Shown: positions 17,675-26,050 of the stretch, in pieces
Layout: each line of letters begins with the position of its first letter
How positions within the stretch are numbered: the first letter of the stretch is position 1
Assembly (NCBI GenBank): GCA_013214205.1
Contig: JABSPQ010000037.1
Location: 1-37,526, forward strand
DNA length: 37,526 bases
Direction of reading: 5' to 3'
From: Flavobacteriales bacterium
GTDB taxonomy: Bacteria; Bacteroidota; Bacteroidia; DT-38
Made by a program: the position numbers and the translations under genes
Notes under the pieces: model-generated
The model's input: only the letters and a program-made list of their open reading frames with translations
What the model was told of the DNA's origin: nothing
The model's database searches: none

Positions 17675-19008
17675 TAATTCGAATATGAATTCGTGAGCAA
17701 TTCTTCTTGTTTAACTATACTTCCTGTCATAACACAGTCTTCATCAAGAGAAATCAGCTTGATTTTATTGATTGTATTGATCTTTTTAGCGTCGAATTCT
17801 GTTTTAACTCGAATGTAATTATTGGTAAATCCAGAGATAAAACCATCCTTATTTTCACCTTCAAACAAAGCCGACTGAATATTGGATATGTTGTCGGAAT
17901 AAAATTTTCGCTTTTTCTTCTCCGATAAAATCTGAAGCATTTTTCTTCGCTTTGTTCTGTCTGCCATCGGTACAACTTGGTCGCTTCTTAAAGCCGTCGT
18001 ATTGTCTCTTTCAGAATAAGTAAACACATGTAAATAAGCAATGTTTAGTTCGTTTAAGAAGTTGAAAGTTTCGAGGAAATAATCTTCTGTTTCACCCGGA
18101 TAACCAACAATAACATCAACGCCAATACAGCAGTTGTCAATCAGTTGGTGAATTAACTCCACTTTAGATTGATAATGTTCTCTGTCGTATTTTCTCCGCA
18201 TTGCCTTTAGTATTTCATTTGATCCTGATTGTAAAGGAATGTGAAAATGAGGCATTATTTTATTCGAATTACTTACCAGTGTTACTATTTCTTTAGTAAG
18301 CAGGTTGGGCTCTATCGACGATATTCTAATTCTATTTAAACCTTTAATATTATTCAGTTCTTTTAGTAAATCGAAAAATGATTCGTCTGTTCCATTGCCG
18401 AAATCACCAATATTAACACCCGTTAAAACGATTTCCTGAATTCCAGATTCAACAATTTCGTTGGCTGTTGCTACGATTTTAACAACGGAAGAGCTCCTGC
18501 TTTTACCTCGAGCTAATGGAATTGTGCAAAAGGAGCAGTGATAATCGCAACCATCTTGCACCTTTAAAAAAGACCTGGTTCGTTCATTGTTGGAAAAAGC
18601 AGGTACAAATTCTTCGATTTCTTTGATACTGCTGTTTATCACCTTTACGGCATCACCCGTATTGATGTTTTTTAAATATTTAGAGATGTTGAATTTCTCT
18701 TGAGCTCCTAGTACTAAACTCACTCCTGGTATTTCCGATATTTCTTTAGGTTTTAATTGAGAATAGCAGCCAATGATAACAACAAACGCTTTTGGCGAAT
18801 GATTTAAAGCATCCTTAACTAGCTTTCTGCATTTTTTATCTGCATTGTCTGTTACCGAACATGTATTAATTACATAAACATCTGGATGGTCGAAGAAATC
18901 TACCCGTGCATAGCCAGCTTCCATCAAATCTCTTGAGATTGAAGATGTCTCGGAAAAGTTGAGTTTACAACCCAATGTGTAATAGGCTACTTTACTAAAT
19001 GGAATCAT
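17674..19008 (-). CDS. mtaB: tRNA t6A methylthiotransferase MtaB
   Basis: A radical-SAM enzyme that adds a methylthio group to N6-threonylcarbamoyladenosine at position 37 of tRNAs decoding ANN codons. The 444-residue protein has the N-terminal UPF0004 domain with C14, C50 and C81 (second cluster), the radical-SAM triad C154-x3-C158-x2-C161 in QDGCDYHCSFCTIP, and a TRAM-like C-terminus. TLGCKLN and SFCTIPLARGKSRS favour MtaB over MiaB or RimO. It heads the mtaB-lgt-suhB run. Confidence 0.93.
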   Translation of the reverse strand: MIPFSKVAYYTLGCKLNFSETSSISRDLMEAGYARVDFFDHPDVYVINTCSVTDNADKKCRKLVKDALNHSPKAFVVIIGCYSQLKPKEISEIPGVSLVLGAQEKFNISKYLKNINTGDAVKVINSSIKEIEEFVPAFSNNERTRSFLKVQDGCDYHCSFCTIPLARGKSRSSSVVKIVATANEIVESGIQEIVLTGVNIGDFGNGTDESFFDLLKELNNIKGLNRIRISSIEPNLLTKEIVTLVSNSNKIMPHFHIPLQSGSNEILKAMRRKYDREHYQSKVELIHQLIDNCCIGVDVIVGYPGETEDYFLETFNFLNELNIAYLHVFTYSERDNTTALRSDQVVPMADRTKRRKMLQILSEKKKRKFYSDNISNIQSALFEGENKDGFISGFTNNYIRVKTEFDAKKINTINKIKLISLDEDCVMTGSIVKQEELLTNSYSN

Positions 19009-19150
19009 GGTGCAAATTTAATATAAAAACACCTGATTTGCTTACCAATCAAAAGAATGGTGTTAATAAGATTGTTTAAAAAAGTTGTGGCACCTCAGGA
19101 TATTGTCCTGTAGTATTTAATATCATTACTCCCAATCTCTTACAATATAA

Positions 19151-20806
19151 ATGAGCAACAAATTTTTCGTTTTAATTTTTCTTCTATTAGGTGTTTTAGG
19201 ATGCTCTAGCCCAGGTGGTTCTCATGAAGGGAAAACAGTTTTTCGTTATAATGAGCCCGGAGGTATCGTTTCTTTAGACCCTGCATATGCGGGTAGTGTA
19301 GAAGGGATGTGGGTGATGGGACAGCTTTTTAATGGTTTGGTTCAGTTGGATAAAAACTTGGAGTTGGAACCATCTATTGCTAAATCTTGGGAGATAGATG
19401 CGGATGGTTTAATATATACATTTCATTTGCGTGATGATGTGTTTTTTCACGATCACGAATTATTTAGTGGAGGAAAGGGTCGGAAAGTAGTGGCTTCAGA
19501 TTTTGTAAACAGCTATTTTAGATTGTCGGATATTGAGGTAGCTTCTACTGGTAGTTGGCTCATGAAAAATATTGACAACAGTGAAAAGAGTAATAATTTG
19601 GGATTTGTGGCGGTGGATGATTCTACGCTTCAGATTTTTTTAAAGCAGCCTTCGCCATCATTTTTACCCAAACTTACTATGGTATACTTCTCGGTTGTGC
19701 CTTACGAAATTGTTGAGCATTATGGCAAAGATTTTCGTCGTCATCCAATAGGAACGGGACCATTTAAGTTTAAAATTTGGAAGGATGGTGTGAAGATGGT
19801 ATTTGTGAAAAATGAGAACTATTTTGAATTCGACGGAAAAAACAGATTACCATATTTAGATGCGGTATCAATTTCTTTTAGCACGGATCCGCAACGAAAC
19901 CTTGAATTTTTAGAGTTTTTAAAGGGGAATTTAGATTGTTATGCTGGTCAGCCACCACCATCTTTAAAAGACGAAGTGTTTTATTCTAACGGCGAGTTAA
20001 CAGAAGAATATAAAGACAAGGTTAAGCTCGAAAAACAAACTTGGCTTAAAACAGATTACTTGGGTTTTTTACTTGATGAGGAAATGGCCATTGTAAAAGG
20101 CAGCCCTTATAGCATTAAAGAGGTTCGCCAAGCGATTAGTTATGGCATCGATAGAAATGAGTTAATTAAGCACATTCGTGGAGGAATTGGGTATCCTGCT
20201 AATTCGGGTTTTGTTCCCAGAGGAATGCCTTCGTACAATGAGGATAAAGTAATTGGGTACGAATTTGATCCTGAGAAATCACAGGCGTTGTTAAGAGAGG
20301 CTGGTTTCCCCCAAGGCGATGGGTTGCCCGTATTGGAGTTGGGAATTACCATGACCGAAAAAGAGATTTACGAATACATTCAAGGGCAGCTTTCTAATAT
20401 CGGAATCACGGTTAAGTTAGTAGTTAGTCCAGTGGCCATTCATCGTCAAATGAGGTCTACTTCTAAATTGAATTTCTTTCAAAGAAATTGGGTTGGGGAT
20501 TACCGAGATGCAGAGAATTTTCTTGGCCTTTTCTATAGTTCTAGTCCTAATGGTTTAAACAATACTAGGTTTAATAATGCTGAGTTTGATAAGCTTTTTG
20601 ATGACGCTAAAAATGAACTTAACGATTCTATTCGGCATACCATGTATCAGCAAATGGACAATATTATAATGGAGGAAGCCGCTGTTATTCCTTTATTTTA
20701 CGATGAGGTTATTTTCCTTACCAGAACAAATGTGTCTGGCTTAGAGACGAATGCATTAAAATCATTGGTGCTTAAAAGGGTTCAAATTAAGAACGAGCAA
20801 CCGTAA
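19151..20806 (+). CDS. Peptide-type ABC transporter substrate-binding lipoprotein
   Basis: A 551-residue extracytoplasmic solute-binding protein of family 5 (OppA/DppA/NikA type). The signal ends in VLGC (lipidated C18). Family stretches include SLDPAYAGSVEGMWVMGQLF, YTFHLRDDVFFHD, HPIGTGPFKFKIW and REAGFPQG. The ligand is probably a peptide, though nickel or murein peptides are possible. No permease or ATPase genes are beside it; the flanking gene is mtaB in the opposite direction, so partner genes must lie elsewhere. Confidence 0.9.
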   Translation: MSNKFFVLIFLLLGVLGCSSPGGSHEGKTVFRYNEPGGIVSLDPAYAGSVEGMWVMGQLFNGLVQLDKNLELEPSIAKSWEIDADGLIYTFHLRDDVFFHDHELFSGGKGRKVVASDFVNSYFRLSDIEVASTGSWLMKNIDNSEKSNNLGFVAVDDSTLQIFLKQPSPSFLPKLTMVYFSVVPYEIVEHYGKDFRRHPIGTGPFKFKIWKDGVKMVFVKNENYFEFDGKNRLPYLDAVSISFSTDPQRNLEFLEFLKGNLDCYAGQPPPSLKDEVFYSNGELTEEYKDKVKLEKQTWLKTDYLGFLLDEEMAIVKGSPYSIKEVRQAISYGIDRNELIKHIRGGIGYPANSGFVPRGMPSYNEDKVIGYEFDPEKSQALLREAGFPQGDGLPVLELGITMTEKEIYEYIQGQLSNIGITVKLVVSPVAIHRQMRSTSKLNFFQRNWVGDYRDAENFLGLFYSSSPNGLNNTRFNNAEFDKLFDDAKNELNDSIRHTMYQQMDNIIMEEAAVIPLFYDEVIFLTRTNVSGLETNALKSLVLKRVQIKNEQP

Positions 20807-20878
20807 TATTCTCTTCATTAGATAGCCATTTTTCTCTTTAAATTTAATTTTAAGCTCATTTAAATGTTGTTTTAAGCT

Positions 20879-21976
20879 TTAAAAACTTAAATCTGTTGTA
20901 ATCGGATAATGATCTGAGAATTCCTTATTTATTTTGCTGTAATTGGTGGATTCAATTCCGTCGCTGTGGAGCACGTAATCAATTCTGATTGAAGGGAAAT
21001 TATTGATGTACGTTGGACCCATTAATTGTCCGCCATGCTCAAAGGCATCGGTCATATCATCAGATAAAACTTGAAACGCATAACTGAAAGGTGTATCGTT
21101 GAAGTCGCCGCAGATAACTGTTTGGTAAGTACAGTTATTCATGTGTTCTTTAATTTTATTGGCCTGGCTAGATCGTCGGATGAAAGCATCTTTAATGAGT
21201 ACACTAATATTGGTTAGGCCCTTTATGTTTTCCTCGTTATCCGTTTCATTAAGCTTTTCGAGCACTTCGTAATTCTCCTTTTTAAGCCCTACAGAAGCTA
21301 GGTGAAGATTGTAAACCCGTAATGTATCGTCGTTAATTTTTAAGTCGGTAAAAATGCAAAGGTCATTGCCTTGATTTTCGAAGAGAATCTGGCCTTTATT
21401 AATAATGGGATACTTGCTAAAGGTTGCGATGCCCCAGTGGTGCTTGGTTCTTTTGGCTACGTCGATGTATTGTAAATGCTTGTGCCTCGACTTCTTCATG
21501 TTTTTAAGCCTTTTAAGGGAAGAGAAATACCCTCTTTCGTCAGAATGGAAAAACTCTTGAATACAAAGAATGTCTGGTTGTTCTTGTTCAATTAAACTCA
21601 TTATCTGATCACGAGTTTCTTTGCCATCACGCCATCCATATAAATCGAATAAACGCACGTTGTATGATAGGAGCTTAAAAGAAGTACTGTCGGTTGTATG
21701 TTCGCTTTCGCCCAGTTTAAGTTGAAACATAGAAGGGTAGTAGCTAAAACCCAAAATCAGTAAAATGAGCGAAATTGCTGTCTTTTTAGATTTTACCAAA
21801 CCCCAAAAAACAACAAAAATTATATTAACTAAAATGAGATAAGGGAAAGCTATTCCTAGAAAAGCGGTAGGCCAAAAGAAAGCTGGATTGATATATGGAC
21901 TAATGAAGGCCAGCGCCAATAACAACGCAACAACGTAATTGATATAGAGTGTGATTTTTTTTGCTAGAAATTTCAA
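20879..21976 (-). CDS. Membrane-anchored endonuclease/exonuclease/phosphatase-fold protein
   Basis: A 365-residue protein with two to three N-terminal membrane helices (about residues 8-80) and a C-terminal EEP domain. The catalytic landmarks are LLSYNVRLFD (Asn), DILCIQEFF (metal Glu), VYNLHLAS, TVICGDFNDTP (Asp/Asn) and SDHYPI (His) at the end. The fold covers DNases, phospholipases and inositol phosphatases, and the substrate cannot be told. It follows the two rhomboid genes after 11 bp, and this order after mutL appears to be a Bacteroidota arrangement. Confidence 0.87.
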   Translation of the reverse strand: MKFLAKKITLYINYVVALLLALAFISPYINPAFFWPTAFLGIAFPYLILVNIIFVVFWGLVKSKKTAISLILLILGFSYYPSMFQLKLGESEHTTDSTSFKLLSYNVRLFDLYGWRDGKETRDQIMSLIEQEQPDILCIQEFFHSDERGYFSSLKRLKNMKKSRHKHLQYIDVAKRTKHHWGIATFSKYPIINKGQILFENQGNDLCIFTDLKINDDTLRVYNLHLASVGLKKENYEVLEKLNETDNEENIKGLTNISVLIKDAFIRRSSQANKIKEHMNNCTYQTVICGDFNDTPFSYAFQVLSDDMTDAFEHGGQLMGPTYINNFPSIRIDYVLHSDGIESTNYSKINKEFSDHYPITTDLSF

Positions 21977-21987
21977 CGAATCCGAAA

Positions 21988-22872
21988 TTAATTATTCTTA
22001 TTACTCTCTTTAAAGAGGATTCTCTTCTCTTCCGCATTTAAGCTATCATATCCGCTCTTTGATATTTTATCTAAAATTGAATCAATTTTATCTTGATCTC
22101 TTTTTCTGTGCAAATTGTAATCGTCGTCGTTTGTTGGCTTGCGATGCTCCACTTTCATGTTCTGTTTCTTCTTCGACTTAAACAAGCCTGAAAGAGACGT
22201 GATGAAATTGTAGAAATTGCCAGCGTAATCTTTTCCTTTTCTATATTGAATTATATAGAAGTAACCAAAAATTGCACCACCAATGTGCGCAATTTTCCCA
22301 CCTGTGTTCTCTTGCATATCGAGTATAGAGCTTACAATAAAAAGTCCATAGGCCACATATTTAATAGACACTGGGCCAAAGAACATCATGTTGATTTTTT
22401 GGTTTGGGATTAAAACTGCAAGTGCAATAAGAATTGCCATAACCCCAGCCGAAGCTCCAATTAGCGTGTTGTGTTGAATGTCGCCTATATTTAAAGCGAT
22501 CATAATGTTGTAGGCAACAACGTAAAGAACAGCGCCAGCCAAGCCGCCTAGCATAAATAAGCCTGCGAACCTTCTGCCGCCAATTTGTGATTCGAGCACC
22601 CTGCCCATAAAAAAGAGGATGAGCATATTGAAAAATATGTGCCTTAAATCGAAATGGACAAACATGTAAGTGAAAGTTGTCCAAAAATGTGTTAACCAAG
22701 TAAAAATAGACGAATCGACTGCAACCCATTCTTTAAGAATAGATTTTCCCGTATCCGACAAGGAGATTATATTGAATAAAATGAAGACGATAACATTAAC
22801 GGCGATAATGATAACCAGCTGATTATCTTTCTTTTTAAAAACCTTATCGAACTCTTCTTTAAACGCGCTCAT
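21988..22872 (-). CDS. Rhomboid intramembrane serine protease (second of a pair)
   Basis: A 294-residue rhomboid with about six membrane helices. The catalytic dyad is S141 in LIGASAGVMA and H196 in KIAHIGGA. The oxyanion-side HxxxN is in RHIFFNM. After the membrane core comes a charged cytoplasmic tail (about 220-294, KSKKKQN...HRKPTNDDD). It begins 1 bp after the stop of the other rhomboid gene. The two proteins are clearly different in loop lengths, so they are not a fresh duplication. Confidence 0.92.
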   Translation of the reverse strand: MSAFKEEFDKVFKKKDNQLVIIIAVNVIVFILFNIISLSDTGKSILKEWVAVDSSIFTWLTHFWTTFTYMFVHFDLRHIFFNMLILFFMGRVLESQIGGRRFAGLFMLGGLAGAVLYVVAYNIMIALNIGDIQHNTLIGASAGVMAILIALAVLIPNQKINMMFFGPVSIKYVAYGLFIVSSILDMQENTGGKIAHIGGAIFGYFYIIQYRKGKDYAGNFYNFITSLSGLFKSKKKQNMKVEHRKPTNDDDYNLHRKRDQDKIDSILDKISKSGYDSLNAEEKRILFKESNKNN

Positions 22873-22873
22873 A

Positions 22874-23734
22874 TCAAGAGAAATTTTGATTATGTCTATT
22901 CTTGCCCCAATATTTAATCAGAATAAAACCAAATAACATGCCACCCAAATGTGCAAAATGAGCAATGTTGTCGCCCATACTATTCTGAATTCCTCTATAC
23001 AATTCAAATGCTCCATATCCCAATACAAGGTACTTAGCTTTTATAGGAACAGGGATGAAAATAAACATGAGTTCTAAGTTTGGGAACAACATGCCAAATG
23101 CTAATAATATGCCAAAAACTGCACCAGATGCGCCTACAATGTTAGGTAAGCCAAGATAAAATTCTCTGTATTGGTTAAGAAATGCTGTGGCGTCTCCAAG
23201 CGCAATTGTGTTGTTAGGAAACGCGTTAAGTGAACCTATGGTCGATTGGAAATTGCTAAATGCAATTTGCATATCTAGGTCTGAATATTTGTTAATATGG
23301 AATCGGTGTTGTCCTACAAGATTATCTAAATTGCCTAAATTGGGGTTTGCAAGGTATTGATCGATTAAATCAAGCGTAGGTTGAATTTGAAAGTGTACAA
23401 CGACATAGTGTACAACAGCAGCACCAAAACCAGTTATTAGATAATAAATAAGGAATTTCTTTCCGCCCCAAAAATTTTCAATGGTGCTTCCAAACATCCA
23501 TAGCGAAAACATATTGGAGAAAATATGCATCATTCCGCCATGCATAAACATGTGTGTTATTAGCTGATATGGGTGGAACTTGTCGGAATCAAAATAATGG
23601 AGACCCAATATGCCCTCTAAGTTTACAGTGTTCTTTAGCGCGAATGTTGCAAGAAAAAACAGTCCATTAATAATGAGTAGGTTTTTTACTACATCTGGAA
23701 TAACTTTAAAACTACTTGGTCCGAATTGATTCAA
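22874..23734 (-). CDS. Rhomboid intramembrane serine protease (first of a pair)
   Basis: A 286-residue rhomboid. The catalytic serine is S203 in IVGASGAVFG and the histidine is H262 in HFAHLGGMLFG. The L1 region has HMFMHGGMMHIFSNMFSLW. A long insertion (about residues 118-195) sits between membrane helices where other rhomboids have a short loop. It lies between mutL (10 bp upstream) and the second rhomboid gene. Confidence 0.93.
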   Translation of the reverse strand: MNQFGPSSFKVIPDVVKNLLIINGLFFLATFALKNTVNLEGILGLHYFDSDKFHPYQLITHMFMHGGMMHIFSNMFSLWMFGSTIENFWGGKKFLIYYLITGFGAAVVHYVVVHFQIQPTLDLIDQYLANPNLGNLDNLVGQHRFHINKYSDLDMQIAFSNFQSTIGSLNAFPNNTIALGDATAFLNQYREFYLGLPNIVGASGAVFGILLAFGMLFPNLELMFIFIPVPIKAKYLVLGYGAFELYRGIQNSMGDNIAHFAHLGGMLFGFILIKYWGKNRHNQNFS

Positions 23735-23744
23735 TCTTTTCTAT

Positions 23745-25625
23745 TTAGTCCTCCAACAATTTAGCGATGTCTTTGAGGTTAATGGTTTTTAAAATGGCTT
23801 TTCCTTCCGGCGATACATTGGGCATTTGACACGCAAACAAGCTAGCAATTAACTGATCTCTTTCTTCCTGTTTCAATATTCTACCGTTCTGAACAGCCGT
23901 TCGTTTGGCTAAACTTAAAGCAATTTTTTCATGATTGCCAAAGCTATTTCCATTCGTTTCTGTTTTTAATTCTTCTATTATCGAATCTATAACATCTTTA
24001 ACATTCTCGTCGCTAATCAACGAAGGGCGCGCCTGTACAACGTAAGATTGCTTTCCAAAGTTTTCTATTTCGAAACCTAATGCAGCTAAGTCGCCAATTA
24101 TTTCGCCGAACAAAACATTATCGCCAGCCGATAACGAAATATTAATAGGGAAAAGCAACTGCTGTGCAATCACTTGCTGATTGGATAAATCGGCCAGACA
24201 AGATTCGTAAATTACCCTTTCGTGGGCTCTTTGCTGATCGATAATCATCATGCCAGACTCTGTTTCGGTAATCAAATAACGATTTTTAATCTGAATGCTA
24301 AAGCTTTGATCCTCCGTATTAACTTCTTGTTCCTCCTCCCACTCTGGAGCAAAAACACCCTGCACAACGTCTTCTGTTTGGATATTAATATCTGCCGTAC
24401 CACCAATGGTTACTTCTTGTTCGGTAAACAGTTTTTCCCAATTGTCTTTATTCGGTTTTTCTAATGGAGTTGCTTGAGGTTTCGTGTAAGCGCTACCACT
24501 CGAAATAGAGCTACTGCTATCTGCAAACGGATTGTAATCTGGATCAATTTTAATTTGAGGAATCTCAATGTGTTGTGGCCGTAAAGTGTTAGGCGTAATA
24601 TCGGCCTCCATTTCAAAATCTAACGATGGCACAATGTTGTATTTACCCAGCGAATTTTTAACCGAAGCCATAATGATGGCATACAACTCTTTTTCATTTT
24701 CAAACTTCACCTCCGTTTTTGTAGGGTGAATGTTTATGTCGATCATTGCTGGATCAATTTCCAACATTAAAAAATACGAAGGGTGATTTTTCTTAGGGAG
24801 TAGTTGATCGTACGCGTTGGTAACAGCGTGATGTAAATACGGACTTTTTATAAATCTGTTATTCACAAAAAAGTATTGTTCGCCTCTTGTTTTCTTGGCA
24901 AATTCGGGTTTTCCTATATAACCGTTGATGAGTAAAATATTTGTTTCCTCTTCAACCGGAACCAGTTTTTCGTTGTAGCCATTACCGAAAATGTCTATAA
25001 TTCTTTGTCGGAAACTCCCAGCAGGCAGGTGAAATAATTCATTTTCATCGTGGTGCAATTCAAAATATTTATCGGGATTGATAAGCGCCACCTTTTGAAA
25101 CTCGTCTATGATGTGCTTCGTTTCTACCGCATTCGATTTAAGAAAATTTCTTCGAGCTGGTACATTGTAAAATAAATTTCTGATAGCAACTGAAGTGCCT
25201 TTTGCGCATTGCTCTGGTTCCTGACTTTTTACTTTGTTGCCTTCAATTTGCAGTTGAGTTCCTAAATCGTCTTCTTCTCTTTTTGTATTGATGGTTAAAT
25301 GTGAAATAGCCGCCATGGAAGCCAAAGCCTCACCTCTAAAACCGAATGTGTTTAGGGCAAATAAATCGTCGGCAGTTTTTAATTTCGAAGTCGCATGTCG
25401 TTCAATGCTCATTCTGGCGTCGGTTTCCGACATTCCTTTTCCATCGTCTATTACCTGAATTAACGCTTTGCCAGCATCTTTAATAATGAGTTGAATATGA
25501 CTGGAGCCAGCATCTATGGCATTTTCCATTAGTTCTTTAACCGTTGATGCAGGCCTTTGAATTACTTCGCCCGCAGCAATTTGATTTGCCACAAGATCGG
25601 GTAGAAGCTCAATGATATCAGACAT
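23745..25625 (-). CDS. mutL: DNA mismatch repair protein MutL
   Basis: MutL links MutS mismatch recognition to strand removal. The N-terminal GHKL ATPase (about 1-330) shows ELMENAIDAG (E34), DDGKGM and GFRGEAL. A low-complexity linker follows (about 340-440). The C-terminal domain contains DQQRAHERVIYE (463-474). The standard endonuclease motif DQHA(x)2E(x)4E keeps D463, E469 and E474 but has Q465 for His. Whether it nicks DNA is therefore open, though the acidic residues suggest it can. At 626 residues it has normal length. Confidence 0.96.
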   Translation of the reverse strand: MSDIIELLPDLVANQIAAGEVIQRPASTVKELMENAIDAGSSHIQLIIKDAGKALIQVIDDGKGMSETDARMSIERHATSKLKTADDLFALNTFGFRGEALASMAAISHLTINTKREEDDLGTQLQIEGNKVKSQEPEQCAKGTSVAIRNLFYNVPARRNFLKSNAVETKHIIDEFQKVALINPDKYFELHHDENELFHLPAGSFRQRIIDIFGNGYNEKLVPVEEETNILLINGYIGKPEFAKKTRGEQYFFVNNRFIKSPYLHHAVTNAYDQLLPKKNHPSYFLMLEIDPAMIDINIHPTKTEVKFENEKELYAIIMASVKNSLGKYNIVPSLDFEMEADITPNTLRPQHIEIPQIKIDPDYNPFADSSSSISSGSAYTKPQATPLEKPNKDNWEKLFTEQEVTIGGTADINIQTEDVVQGVFAPEWEEEQEVNTEDQSFSIQIKNRYLITETESGMMIIDQQRAHERVIYESCLADLSNQQVIAQQLLFPINISLSAGDNVLFGEIIGDLAALGFEIENFGKQSYVVQARPSLISDENVKDVIDSIIEELKTETNGNSFGNHEKIALSLAKRTAVQNGRILKQEERDQLIASLFACQMPNVSPEGKAILKTINLKDIAKLLED

Positions 25626-25633
25626 TTAATTTA

Positions 25634-25906
25634 TTATTTACTGAGGAAATAGATCACGCAACACATGATGCCTAAAATAATAAGGAGTCGTATGTTTTTA
25701 CTCCGTTTCTCTGTTGTTCTAAATTTATCCAAACCCTCATGCAACGATTCCTTCTCAATTTCCTTAATGCCAGTTTCTAATTCAGCCTCTTTTTTTCTTT
25801 TCTCTTGGTCTTCCGCTTCCTTATCGTAAAAAACAGGCGTATAATCAAACTGTCGATGTTGTGGAACATGGAAGAATGAAGGGATTTTTGGGGGTTGAAT
25901 GGCCAT
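25634..25906 (-). CDS. Small tail-anchored membrane protein, unknown
   Basis: The ATG at 25906 gives a 90-residue protein beginning MAIQPPKIPSFFHVPQHRQF; the frame is open further upstream but those residues look like leader DNA. It has a Pro-rich start, a highly charged helix (about 30-65, KEAEDQEKRKKEAELE) and one C-terminal membrane helix (LLIILGIMCCVIYFLSK). It lies 8 bp before mutL on the same strand, so it likely shares its promoter. I know no function; it is not a shadow of another gene. Confidence 0.72.
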   Translation of the reverse strand: MAIQPPKIPSFFHVPQHRQFDYTPVFYDKEAEDQEKRKKEAELETGIKEIEKESLHEGLDKFRTTEKRSKNIRLLIILGIMCCVIYFLSK

Positions 25907-26050
25907 AAATAGATGTTGTAAACAAAAATACACAATGTCTGTAAAAAAATACGTTGAGTAAATAATAAACATAGCTATTGTTAATAAATTAATGATTCAG
26001 CAAAAAAGCAACGCCTTATTATATATAATTTTATCCAAAACGTACTATTC

